64,000 nucleotides of DNA. Source: Toxonevra muliebris. Its lineage: Eukaryota; Arthropoda; Insecta; Diptera; Pallopteridae. The position numbers and the translations under genes were made by a program. The notes beneath the pieces were generated by a model. That model was given only the letters and a program-made list of their open reading frames with translations. It searched no databases and was not told the origin of the DNA. Position 1 is the stretch's first letter, and each line of letters begins with the position of its first letter. The stretch is taken from the NCBI GenBank assembly GCA_963691655.1, contig OY829328.1:77194400-77258399 (forward strand). Reading direction: 5' to 3'. Shown here piece by piece: positions 11,751-24,800 of this stretch.

Positions 11751-12850
11751 GTTCTCCGATGTCTCCAGGATATTTACGCAAATACGTAGTACCAAATTAC
11801 GTTCTTTTCCCATATTCATCTGGCAATTTATTCTGCTCTCTCTCTCTTATCTAGAAATATATTTGATTGATCCTGTAGTTTCTATATTTTTGATAGATTT
11901 AATTTCATATCTTAATGATATGTTCTATGTATGTTTTAAAGCTATAAAGTGGTCCTACTGTTACGATGAATGAAAGTTTTGTTCCTTTGCTATGTAGTTT
12001 GTGGGTCTAACGAACTGTTTTTGCCCAAATTGGGGATTGAGACAGTTCAGTTGTTTGGACAACATGCACTGCTATTTTTTTGTTTTTTTTGTTTTTTGAG
12101 GAATAATTTTACCGAACTACGTTTGCTGTTTTTCTTCAATTGCCTTTTCTGTACTAACTTTAATTCATTCTCTGCCGAGAATCAGATCAGTATTCAAAGA
12201 GCGCCACGAGGAGGATGTGCAAGGATCGAATATGTCGTCGCCCATTATGAAGACGGTCACTGACTCTATCTTGTGTGCTTCGTTCTCAAAACCACCACGG
12301 TTTATTTAAATATATTTTATTGAAATTCATATATAGCAAAATAAATTGTTGAAAATTATTACTTTTCGAGCCGTTTACCCTAAAATGGTAGGACTGATAT
12401 AGAACTGTTGTTTAGGCACAAGATCCTTCAATTTTTTATGAGTAATAATTTTCTCGAAGGGTACACAAAAAAAAAAAAAAAACAAAAAATTAATGTAGAA
12501 CACTTCTTGAATTCCCATCTGAATTTTACTTGTTTCCCAGCGTAGCATTGTAGCTTCAGAAAATTATATATTTTTATCATGAAGAAGAACCAATGAACCC
12601 GCTGATACTTTACTATATCAAAATTTAATTTATCACATCGTAATAATAATATAAATTTGATCACATAGTGGGCGTAGTCCTGGGACTTTTACGTATCCAT
12701 TCAAATTACATATACTCTAGTTTTTAAATAACTAAAGAAAATGGATTGGTCGGTTCAAGGAATGAGTATTTTTCAATCGGAAATTTATTTCATAAACAAA
12801 AAATATCATTTAGACTAGCCAGAGTGTTTCTAATAATATAACCACCACTG

Positions 12851-15775
12851 TATAATAACATAAATTTTTGTTCACACTATATAATATTAATTTTTGTAAA
12901 AACTCTAAAATTGTTTATTTGGAAATGCTAAGGTTTTTAGTATATTCATTTTCATTTAAGTTTATGTTTGCTTTTGTAAGTGTTTTTTTTTTTTTATATT
13001 TTAGTATTTTTAATTTTATGACAAGAATCAGCATTTAGAATATTTTTTGTTTTTATTAGTTTTTAATTAAGATTTGAACAAACTTGCTTTTTTTTTTTTT
13101 TTTTTGTATATGTAAGTACTTCATTTATGTGTTTATTTATATTTATTTAGCATTGTATATTTCATATATATATATATAATTTTTCATATTTATTTCTTTA
13201 TTTATTTACTTGTATATCAGCAAAATTGTTTAATAAAAACATAATTGCATTACTTGGAAATTTTTTTGTTCATAATAAAATTTCATATTAAAATATTACA
13301 AAAAAAAATAAATAAATATTAAAACAGAGATTCATTAAAATTCAAATATCAAATATTGTTGTAAAATTATTGTAAATAAATATAATTCTGTTTTTTTTTT
13401 TTTTTTTTTTTTTTGTATTTATAATTTATGCAAAAAAAATATTTAATATTTTTAATAATAAAAAAATTAGTTTTACTTTCAGCCATTTGTTTTTAATTTT
13501 TGTAAAATTTTTTTAGGACACGAATGTTTGTTTGTTGTTTTTTGTTTGTTTTAATTTGCTTACAATCTTTTAAAAAGTTTTTACTTATTTATTTAGATTA
13601 TTACCAAAAAAAATAATTATAATAATATTAAATATAAAATATTCATGTATGTTTAATTCGAAATACAGCAGCGTGCTCTGGATCGGGGTTTCAGATCTTC
13701 TAAGGGAGGTTAGAAATTTTCACTGTGGTATATTATTACGTTCTGAAGACACCTGAGATTTATTTAAAAGTTGCTTGAAGCCAGAATTGCATTTCATCTG
13801 AACCCCGACAGATTTTTTTTTCCAAGATATTTGAGGAATAGTTTTTTCAGTTTCGTAACTCACACTCTGAAAAAGCAAATACTACAGTGAAATGTCAGTT
13901 TCTGATTGAAAATTCAAATTTCAGATTCACTTTGTGTGGTTCAGTATTCAATTCCTCAGGTGCGTGGCACTGGATGTTTCTTCTAGACCTTTAAAGCTTC
14001 AAACTTAGATTTATTTAGAAAGAGCTCGATGGTCTTTTTTTTTTTTGTTTTTACGGCAGTTATAACTTTAGTTATGATTTCGGAAAGTTTTTTCAAGCCT
14101 AACTCAGTATATTTATTATAAATCTTTGTTTGAAAAATCATTTTTAATTTTTTGTTTAACAATTCAGGCGCTGCCCAAAGCAAATTTAACTGATAGTTGG
14201 CAATTCTAAGTAAGATGTTCCCAAAAATACAGCAATTCCCCAGGAGCCGTAACACTGGATATTTCTTTTAGATCTTTGAAAAAATAGTTTTTTATTTCAG
14301 TTTCGATCTTTATGATTTAGAAATAGAATCACGAATTTTGTAGATCTTACTTAAAATATTTTTTTTTTTATGTATAAACATTTTAGCTCACAGCTATGGG
14401 CAAATGTCAAAAATGTATAAAATGTAAATAACTGTTCTATGTTCCCTTCTCGCTCAGACTGCAGCAGAACGGCATGGAAGTGCTACTCTAAGCTACTAAA
14501 AGAAGAGAGCGAAGTTTGTATGTATATGAGAGAGTACTTCAGATTCATTCGGTACGTTTCGCTCAATTTACTCACACATATACACAGGTCATTTAATCGT
14601 GGCAGAATTTTTTTGTTGGTGTTAAACGTGTGGAAAACGATTATTCTATACAAGCAGAGAAGTCGAAGTAGACTCTCTCTCTCTTTGTGTCATCACAGAG
14701 GCATTTGGCAGCCGCCATTTAATATATAGGTTTTGCATTTAAATATAAAAACAGCACAAAATGGTAGATAAAAAAGGATTACAATTTCTCAGATGTGTGT
14801 GGTTTTAAATTATAGAAGTTTCTCACACCGGATCTCGCATATTTCTTCTTCACAATCGATCAGTAGCTGTCAGGACTGGCGTTTTAGTCAAAGAGTGGTT
14901 GCATATTGGAAAATATTTCTAAGTTCTAACCTTTTCGGCTCTTTACAACTGATATAGTAAGATACAGTAAGAGAAAAGAATTGAAAAGATGATTCCAAAT
15001 TATGGCTTTTTAAGCAATTTTATACAAATATGTAAATGCAATACTCCAGACCTGATTATGGATTATATTTACTTCCTAGATTAGTCAGGCCTTGATCAAA
15101 GCTGGGTTTGATACAAAAAAAAAAAAAAAAGCCTCAAACCGAAACGCAGCAAATTATGGAAGTTTTCGATTTCGTTTTCAAGCAAATAGTTGAAATATCG
15201 TCAGGAGGTTTATTATCAGAACCATGAGTAGGATTTGAATATAGAATTGCTCTAAACACAATTTATCAATATATAAAGTCTGATATCTCATTTTTGGCGT
15301 TTTAGTCTCAAATTTATTTAAGTTTTTTGTTTTTAAAAAAGTTGAAACATTAAAATGAGTGTTTCTCAAAATAGATTATTTTTTACATATTTAAATGGTT
15401 CTGATAGAACCTGACAATATTTTAAATAATAAAAAAAACTAAAATCAATAAACAGCTGCTGTTATTTAGATTTTTTTAAACAATAATTATTTATAAATAT
15501 TTTATATTTAATAATATTTTTTTAATTTCTTCATTTCTTTTTTTTTTTTTTTGTTCTCTATTAATATATAAAAAATAATAATTTACATTTTTAAAAGTTT
15601 TATTTTTTTTGTTTCTTTTCTATTGTTTTGTTTTTAATAAATAAATTTCTCTAAAACACTGTAAGTTTCTCTTAAATTTTTATTTAATTTTTTTTCTTTT
15701 TTTTTTTTTGTGTAAGTAAAAATCCTCGTACTTTTCTTTTCTTTCTTTTCCTTCCTTATTGCTGCTGCTGCTGCT
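12851..15775. other. AT-rich DNA downstream of Dyb, includes its 3' UTR
   Basis: No coding signal is seen. Very long T and A runs dominate. A minus-strand poly(A) signal candidate (complement of 15679-15684) lies about 95 bases past the Dyb stop; many others exist further on. An inverted pair (TCGGGGTTTCAGAT / ATCTGAACCCCGA) sits at 13684-13808, and a TIR element at 15194-15422. Confidence 0.5.
15194..15422. mobile_element. short TIR element (MITE-like)
   Basis: The left arm AATATCGTCAGGAGGTTTAT continues to TATCAGAACCAT. The right arm in reverse reads AATATTGTCAGGTTCTATCA, then GAACCATT. These make ~28-bp imperfect terminal inverted repeats around ~170 bp. No clear target duplication was found. 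It lies in the possible 3' UTR of Dyb. Confidence 0.55.
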
Positions 15776-15841
15776 TTAGTTATTTTGTGAGTTTAAGCTC
15801 CATTGAGCAAATTGCTCTTGCCACTGACTATTCGCATTTGT
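15776..15841 (-). CDS. Dyb: Dyb terminal coding exon 9
   Basis: A strong acceptor, TTTTTTCACTTACAG, is followed by [20 protein letters not shown](N) and TAA. The Gln/Asn/Trp-rich end has no recognised domain. A CAG-rich run immediately follows the stop. Confidence 0.85.
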   Translation of the reverse strand, partial: TNANSQWQEQFAQWSLNSQNN

Positions 15842-18800
15842 CTGTAAGTGAAAAAATAGAAAACAAAAACAAAAATATAAACAAATATTAATTAATTAAT
15901 ATGAAGACAATAAATAAATTTAATTTATATGTATATATTAGGAAAAAGAAAGGTTAAATAAAATTAAAATAAATTAAATTAGCAGAAAATTGTTTATGAC
16001 TATATCTCAAAACTACAACTACATTATTTATATGTACGTATATACAAAAAGGTGTGGTAGATGTTAAAAATTTTATATATATATATCCAAATAATAGTAG
16101 AGATAGAGTATAATATTTTTTTTTTTTTTATAATTAAAGGTATGTAGAAATTCTTTTTTTTTATTTTTATAATTTTTAGGTATATAATTAAATTAAGTTA
16201 GAGAAAAGGATTTGTTTTTAATTTTTTTTTTTTTTTTCGTTTGTTTGGTTGTTTTTAAATCCTTTACCTTTTCATTCCATTCAGTATTATATGATTGTGA
16301 TTCGTCAAAATCTGTAATTGTATTAGGAAATATTGTAAACGACCATAAAATATTTAAACTTTTTTTTTTTTATTTTCTTTAATATTTATTTATTTATTAT
16401 TTTTTTTTTTTTGCATTGATTTTTTAGTTTTTTTCAGCTATTTTAAAAATAAATTCTATTTATGAATCTGAATTTCTGTGTATATCTTAAACATTTCTAC
16501 AAAGACATACAATAATTATCTACATATAAGTACAAAAAATTTGAAAAGTCCATAGCATTTATGTAAAGAAAATATTTGAAATGATTTCTATGTAAGTATT
16601 AATTAAACATATCGATTATGATATGATTACAGATATGATATAAATATGTAAATATGATTTAATCGAATATTATTTATTTAAAATGTGTTTCAGAAAACAA
16701 TTTTAAATGTCACTGTTCATTTACCTAATCAATGTGGACGAAAATCTTATGAATTTCTATTTATATCGATATGTTGAATATAGTTCATCAAACTCAAATT
16801 CATGAGATTGATATACATTTTCATCATTATGATGTTTATACGCACATACATTATATTGATGAATGCATTCATGATGTTGATGAAAATACACTCCGATCCT
16901 GTGAATCGTGATTTGATGAACAATATTCATGAAGAAAATCATAAAAAATTTGTTTGTGTGAGCAGTGTTGAAGAATGTAGATTTTTTTTTTTATGATTTT
17001 CACTAAAATAAATGTATTTTGATAAAATCATTCTTATTGACCTCAATGATTTGATTATACGAACACAAAATGATTGAGAGTGTTTGCAAATCTCGACATT
17101 AATCGGAGCCCGATGGCATTCCAATCCATGTAACACTGGCGCGATTGTTATGGTCCGTTTTCACACTCAAGTAATTTGCGCAAATTGGCTTGTGCAAGTA
17201 CGATTTGTGCAAGTGAACTGTTACATGAAAACCAATCAATCTGGATCGGTTAGATAATTTGCATGTGGTTGGTGCAAATGAATGAACGTGTAACGCGAAA
17301 ATATAGATTTCAGCATAAATTTACAAGTTTTTACTTTTTATATTAGAGAAATGCAGCTCAAAAAGAATAAATATGTAATTCTTCAGCTACTGTGTTTTAT
17401 TTTAAGAAATCGGAAAGAAATTTCAATATAAATTTTTATCAAAAGAAGAACTGATATTCACGCAGGATTAACGAAATATCGATTTTATAACTCAAAAATC
17501 AAATCGGTGTTACTGCGAACGCTTTAACTAACAAACTTCAGTAATTTGATAATAGATCTCAGAAGTATGACAATTGAAAGAAAGAAAAATTAGAAAGACA
17601 AATGAATTACATCCATTTGATTTTGCACGGCAGGATAGAATCTAATTCGAAAAAGTCATACATAGAGATGAAAATGTGACCGAAAATGGTTGACTATTGT
17701 TTTCTTTCTTTTTGGCAAAAAAAAGGTCATTAATGAGTAATTTTTTGTCATTTTCAATATAATGAAAAAATATCTTAAAAATTGATAGTTTTTATTAACC
17801 AAAGAAAAAACTTGAAAATTTCATTTTTTAATTTAACAAAAAAAAAAAATAAAAATATAGATTTAAAAATATGTTATTAAATTTGACTGGTTTAAAGTGC
17901 TTCTGGAAAATATTAATGGAGAAATAGAATAAAGAGAAACAACAACAAATATACTAAAGTGTTCCGTTAACCAAGAACCGTTCGCTCATTCCGATAGGTT
18001 GGAAATTAATTTGAAACAAAAACAACAACATCTTTTGTACAAACAAAATAAAACGAAGAGTTGCATTCGAGAAAAACACAGCAATGATGACAAAGCATGT
18101 GAAACCAATTTGCATATATATGCGTGTGTTATTACGAATTTGACCAAAATAAAACAAAGAGTTGCATTTGAGAAAAACACAACAATGATGACAAAGCACG
18201 TGAAACCAACTTGCTTATATATGCGTGTGTTATTACGAATTTGACCGAAAAAGACTGAAAATTACCAATCATTTTCAGTTAAATACCATCGTGAACGATA
18301 ACTTTCGGTGTTTTTACATCTCTAGTCATACAACCCTAGAACCTTCAAGTCTTCAAGGTAGCAGAAGTAGAAAAAAAACAAAAATTAATTGGATTCGGCC
18401 ATTAAGGAAGCGCTGGCTGTCCAAAGGCTAAGCGCATCACGCTATTGTTCAGCGAGCATAGATGCTTTAAGGACTAACTGAACAGATTCCAACATGACGA
18501 TGACCCATACTGTCCAAATTCACCGAAAAACCGAAAAAGTGAAAACCGAAACCAAGTGCTATTTTATTGATCACGCTTCAAGAACGAGAGGGAGGAGCTG
18601 AGGTAAGCCTTTGACAAGGAACCAACACTGGAGAATATTACCACACAAATAAATGTGAGAATCGGTAGGAAAATGGAAGGTGACATGTACATTGGCTGCG
18701 GTCAAACTACGCGCCACTGAAAGAGAGAGAAGGAGAACAGAAAAGCAGCAACAGTCCGAGAACTGAACTGATAGATCCACTCCCGCTAAGTAATACCATG

Positions 18801-21800
18801 GGTTGCCAGTAGGAATCCGACATAGAACAGAAATAAAAAAATCTCTTTCAATTAATTTTCGTGAAATGGCAAAAAATGCAGAGAAAAAGAATACGTTGAA
18901 CAGGAAAAGGATAGTTATTTTGTAGAACTTTTATTTTGCTGTGGCCTTAGCTCTCATTCGATGAAATGTAAATCCGGACGAAAGTGAGTAGCTCTATTTA
19001 TGTCTCAAGGTAAGCAAAATTTACTTACATCCTTTTACGGACAATCGAAACGTTAAGCTCAAAAAAATAATAGAAGATGCTTTTCAATCGAAGATAAATG
19101 TGAAAATTTGTATGGGTAGGCAACTTTTGCAGATTTTTGCATGACTAGGGTTGCCAACCATACTCTTTGGAAAAGAACATGCCCTATTTTTAGATTTTTT
19201 CTTTGTGCTCTCTCTTTATTATTTTTGTATTTATATTTGTATTTGTAGATAATTTTATTCTTTAAACTTTCCACCTCAATTCGCTATTCGCCGACAACTG
19301 TCTTTCAAGCTCTCTCTCTCTCTCTCTCTCTTTTTTAGCTCTTTATGCTCGAACGATATTTCTTCGTATTATTTGCTATTACTTAATAAAGTTATAAATC
19401 TGAAAATATCTTGTTCCCAATTTTTTCTTTTATGAAAAACTAATTTCAAAATGTAAGCTCAAATTAGACAAAGAGCTTAAAGACAGACTTAAAAAGAGGA
19501 AACTCCATGTTCTTTAGGGTAGTCATTTAACTCAGAGCTAAGATGTTGCTGACTTTAACTTGATATACTTTAGCCCAATTTCACACGGCTTATTTAAATT
19601 GCAATTCATACTTAATTTTTGGAATACATATTCATAGTTCCCAGTTAATTTAAATTTAATAAAAAATTTAAAAGCCCAATATTGGACATTTATATGAAGC
19701 ACATGCAACTCTGCATAGAAAATATGTCAACAGCTGATTATGAAATAGAAAACAAATATTGTGTATAAAAAATAAAGATAAAAATTGTGGAAAAAGGCAA
19801 CCATGTTATTTTGTGCCAAATAGAGGAGAAGATTGATTTTTTCTGCTGAAACGTTTTTCATCCGTGGCATCAAATCATCCATTTAAAGTTTTTTGTTAAG
19901 CTGCTTTAAGCTTAACCAAAGAAACGATTTCGTTTTTATTTACCGTGATATCTTGAATTACATGATTCGATACAAAAATCTAATATCAATCTAAATTGGA
20001 AGAAACTCTAAACGCGAAATATTCTTGAAGAAAAATTTTTATAACATCTATCGAGTAGCTCGAAATCTTAAATATTTTTAAAAATTTGTTTAAAGGTGCA
20101 ATGCAAATCAAAACGGGATTGAGATATTATTGTATTGACATTGACTTAACAACAACCAACTTAATAGAGATGTGGAAAATAAGTGGAAGAGAAGTGACAG
20201 TGCTGCCACTTATATTTAATATTTAAATGAGGGCACTGTAAAAACCGCAACAAGTTAAATCATATTTAATTTCGAATTTACAACTAATTTAAATTCGATT
20301 TAAATTCATAAAGTTAAATTAGTAATGAATGGTGACAGACAATAAAAATTACACAGGTTAAAGTTTTTCAGACTCAAAAATCAAAGTAGATTTTTCCCAT
20401 GAAATTTTTTAACCACAAATTGAATTTGGACACATACTTTTTCTATTATATCTTAACGAAAGGAATTCGGTTAGGGGAAAAACGATTCAAAAAGTGTATG
20501 ATTTACCTAGTAGTGAAAATAATGGTTGATTAATTTTTAAAGATGAGTGAAAATGGCAAAAATCGACAATTTGAACTTAGAATATCTCAAATGCAGCCAA
20601 ATTTTGATTCAGTATGAAAAACTCAATGGAAAATTTCCTATTTTAGTTCTTTGGTCAAATTCAATTCCAAATGTCGCAGGTCTTTGTTATTTAAAGGAAT
20701 TTCGCATGTTGTGACGGCACAATTTTGGGCCAACCAAATTGTCCCGCACAACGTAGCATTGTTCCCTCTGGGGAGGGGACGACTCAGCGTTTTCTCCCCT
20801 GGGACAACCACGAAGAATAAGTCACGTACACCAAAAGGAACCAACAACACTGCCATGGGATATCACAGCATACCTAAACCAACAACAAACTCTATGCTGC
20901 CAGTAGCACACACAAATCCAACGGTATCATCGTACGACGCAATCGGCCTACTACGATGATAATTCAAAATTTGAATTTTGAATAAACATGCGATCGAGCC
21001 AGCCAATGAGAGCATGACAGCGAGGCAAATTCCAGTAGCGAAAGCGGCAACTGGAATTTAAGGAAGAAGAAGCAGACGGTGTATAAAAAGGGCTGCGCAA
21101 GGCAAATCGGGGGAGCATACATTCGGGTGAGTAGAAGACAATTGTTAGGAATATATACAGATATAGGAATAAGGTTCCAAGTATTTAGTATTGTGTAGTG
21201 AACTTAACCCCATCATACAATACTAAATACTCAATCAGACCGTGTGGTGCCACTTGGATGTGTAATCCCTACCATATGACCCCAGACGATCTGTCGGCAA
21301 CTCCCCATAGCGCAGCATTGTTAGGAATTAAGCGACAAAGTGTTCCGTACTGTATTGTTGGCCTAACCACCACAATACAGTACCAGACGCTGTAATCAGA
21401 CCGTGTGGTGCCACTTGGATGGTATAATCCTTACCATATGACCCCAGACGGACTGTTGGAAGCTTAAGGCAGCATAGAGAATAGTAGGACAGTTACGGAC
21501 GCTCTACTCCACCCGCGTCCCGTAGTCGCTGCGCTGCCAGTAACCGGGATTCTCATTTTCTTTGTGCACTCTGCTTCGCTCGCCTTTTCAGGCGCATCAT
21601 ACGCATCGACGACAACGCTCTGTACACTCTGCTCGCTCGCCTTATCAGGCGAATCATACGCATCGAAGACAACGCTTGGTACACTTCGCTCGCTCGCCTT
21701 ATTAGGCGCATCATACGCATCGACGACAACGCTCCGTATACTCTACTCGCTCGCCTACCAGAGCAACCGCAGAACGGGAGGGAACAGTGCCAGCAGTTTT

Positions 21801-24800
21801 GTGTATGTGATATTATTGTTAGTGAAATTATACACCCTATTATTAGACCAAAAAGTGAATTAAAGAATACTGAAATTAAAAACAAAATGTGTCTCAATAA
21901 TATACAGTGAGGGCCCCCTGTAATCAAAAGCTCTGTAGCCAACGAACCACTGGAGCCCGCTGAGCTTTACCCCGGCCTGTGGAAGAACGTTGCATTACAA
22001 TGTAAAATAAGTGGTTAGAATAATGCATGCCTAATTAAACGTCGCTTAGCAGCAATTCCAACCCAACCTACTACATTTTTAAACAGAATGAACTGATTTT
22101 ATATTTTAACGTGAAATATGATAATCTTCTGTTTCTCATAATTATGTACCTATGTATAAAAAAAAAAAAAAACTCTCCAACAAATTTATGAATCTCTAGA
22201 GATTTATCTCTGATGATACAATATGTGTGATAATATCTATGTATATTTATGTACATAATTACAAAAGTACACATATATGTACGAGTATGTATTTAAATGT
22301 AATATGAGTGCACAAATCGATCGAATACATACATTTAATAAAATATGAAAATATTATTTTGATTTTTTAGCATTCTTACGTTAATTTATTGTACTTTTTT
22401 TTTTTTGTTTAATGAAATAACAAATGAGGACGATAATTATATTAATAAAGTACATAATTCTTTTTTAAATTGCAATTAAATAGTGCTGGTGTAGAGAAGT
22501 ACAATACAAGTACAATACTTTGTAATCAATTTAATTTAATTTAATTTAATTTTTTTTTTTTTTTTGTAAAAAAGAGTAAACAAATGCTAAGTAAAAATGC
22601 TTTCAAAATTTACCTCATTTTGCTAAAAATTTTATTTTTTTTTTTTTTTTTTTTGAAACGTAACGTGTAACGCAATTTTGGTAAGTAGATAACAATTTGT
22701 TCACAAACTCAAACTATATTTCATAATATATGCGTGCATTATTAATTGCAGCTCGTCGATTGTCTCACCGATTTCATGTAATGCCGGGAATCCAGCATTT
22801 TCATCATCAATTAAAAATTCCGGATAATTTCGGTAGCCCATAATTCGATTAATTTGCGCTTGTTCATCATCGAACATTAACATATTCGCTGCAGCTTCTT
22901 CATACGCTAGAATGTCAGCATCGGCTTGAAAGATTTCTTCATCAATTTCATCAAATTCATCAGATGATTCACCACCTTCGATGTGGCGCATTTCTTGTAT
23001 TCATCATTCATTTAAATATTAGTGGTTTTTAGTTAAGTTTTATTTATTTTTTAATTAAAATTAAGAAATTTTGCAATAAGTTTTGAGAGAGAATAAGAGA
23101 TATGTAGTAGGTATGTTTAGAGAAAGCGTTGGGTTTGTTGCGGATGTGAATGGATTGAGTAATAGTAGTAGTAGTTTTTGTTGTAGTAGATTGTAGTAAT
23201 TGTGGGTTTAATGGGTCAAGTCCAGTTTTAATAGTAGGATGTGTGTATATATATATAAAATATAGAAGAAGAAATAAAATCAAGTTGAACAATTGCATCT
23301 TTTTTTATGTCGTCTATTTGGAAAATAATCTAAAAAAAAATAATAAAAAAAATTGAAAAAGAATATATTTTATAAAAACCAAAATAAAAAACCAATGGAA
23401 AAACAAATCACAAAAAAAAAAACATTTCAGTTGTTCTAAACCTATTTATTTATACCCTGCATCAAGATTTTGCACGCAGATTTTGTAAATTAGTTAGATT
23501 CAAATCGACGAGAAAGACAAAATCTTAAGCAAAAACCAAAAAAAAATTTATTGATGGTTCTATCCAAAAGTCTTTACTTTAAATTATTGCGCGTCATCTC
23601 GTGGTCACGAAATTTTCACCAAAAATTTTAAATTCGGGGGATTGGGATTACTGATCCTAAGTGAATAGAAATATTACCAGTTTTTCGTGATAATTTCGTA
23701 CGAGTGGTTTATCGTGACGAGAGGAATACAAAACTTATTCAGCCCTATCACTAATTCCAACGGAGCTCCCTTCGAGAAATGAATCGCCGTCATGAATACA
23801 AAAGAAATGGCTAGGAAGTACCAACGAATTCGAAGATATCGTTGCCAACTATTAGAAAAAAGTTCGAATGAAAACATCAGCTGTTTTGTGTCAACAGTGA
23901 AAAGAAAAAGTATTAAAAATATTTAAAAAATATAAAAATTAATCAAAAAGAAATGGTTTTTGTGCAATAAACTATAAAAATATGGATCGAAGTAGATGCG
24001 GTTAATGCGTGCAATCGTCTTAATATGGGCAACCAAGTGTGAGCCTGTATATATATATATATATATGTACAAGCATAAATACCAATTAATTCTTTCCCTT
24101 AGGTTTGTGAAGAATTTCAGGTTCAACAAAAACGCATTCAAGTACGCACTCAATGTAGTGGAATATGCACTTGGATTAAGTAGAAAGCAGGAAGTTACAG
24201 CTTTGTGGGTGTTTTGCAATGTCTATCGGATGATATTTTGTGAGCATAGTGTTGGAAAAGATCAGAAACAATCAACGATGTGGAAAGCAATGAAACGGAG
24301 AAGCGAATATTTTGGAAGCAAAGCTTTGTGCAAAGTGGATAAAGGTGGATATGACTGACAAAGAAATAAGGGAGATCAAAATAGGTTTCTATGGAAGAAG
24401 GCGATTTCCTGGCGGCATAATGTACCCACGCCTGTTTAGCTGAGCACTCATCTCTTCCCAAAAGTTGTGGATTTTTTTTGTTGTTGTTTTTGGGAATCGC
24501 TTTGCAATGTCTGACAAAACCGCCAACACATATTTACCATCATCTCATATTGGTTGCGGTTTGTTGATGCCCGAGACTTGTTGGAATATTTACTTATAAA
24601 TTATTTTTAAAACGTATTTTTCCTGTCTTTCTTTTCTTCAGCTCCTGATACACTTCAGAATTCGTTTAAAATCATCACAAAAAACTGTCGGATACATTCG
24701 GAATTAGTAATGCCAATCTCCCGAATTTCAAAATTTCGAGAGGATTTCGAGTTCACGACGGAATTAAGAATACGAATTGTTCATTCGTAGCTACGGAGAG

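Larger units (their letters stand above)
8708..12850. mobile_element. 4.1-kb element with Tc1-like terminal inverted repeats
   Basis: The left end is CAGTGGTGGCTATAAATATT. The right end in reverse complement is CAGTGGTGGTTATATTATTA. Each is flanked outside by TA (8706-8707 and 12851-12852). Most of the interior between 9860 and 11750 is a degenerate 21-bp array, not a transposase gene. I could not recognise a transposase in the remaining flanks (8.73-9.8 and 11.8-12.8 kb). It may be a non-autonomous Tc1-type element that captured or expanded a minisatellite, or two unrelated ends; the first 10 bases match exactly and the similarity then fades. Confidence 0.6.
20700..22050 (+). mobile_element. 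LTR-like, GC-richer block of probable retroelement origin
   Basis: This block stands out from its ~30% GC surroundings. It has a TATA box (GTATAAAAAGGG near 21080), a duplicated ~175-bp unit each with a hairpin (21143-21490), a 57-bp tandem repeat (21577-21770) and an AT-rich tail with AATAAA-like hexamers. Promoter, repeats and polyadenylation signals in about 1.2 kb suggest a solo LTR or satellite-bearing retroelement piece. No reverse transcriptase or clear TG...CA ends with target duplication were found, so the class stays open. Confidence 0.45.
16312..22768 (-). other. Dyb intron 7 (6.5 kb)
   Basis: It contains a foldback element (16774-16932), a motif-rich stretch (17150-17300), a 101-bp tandem duplication (18045-18247), the GC-richer LTR-like block (20.7-22.0 kb) and many homopolymer runs. 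No extra exon was recognised. Confidence 0.7.

Noticed and set aside
12190..12264. A captured host gene piece (FKERHEEDVQGSN) in the 4.1-kb element
   Set aside because: The short stretch looks coding-like by composition, but I cannot match it to a family and no splice structure surrounds it.
21553..21942. 129-codon minus-strand open frame
   Set aside because: It is produced by a 57-bp tandem repeat whose length is a multiple of three. There is no domain, and similar frames are open on the other strand.
23044..23298. Possible extra Dyb exon (84-codon frame)
   Set aside because: The sequence is low-complexity, a start-to-end coding bias is absent, and exons 6 and 7 already join in phase without it.
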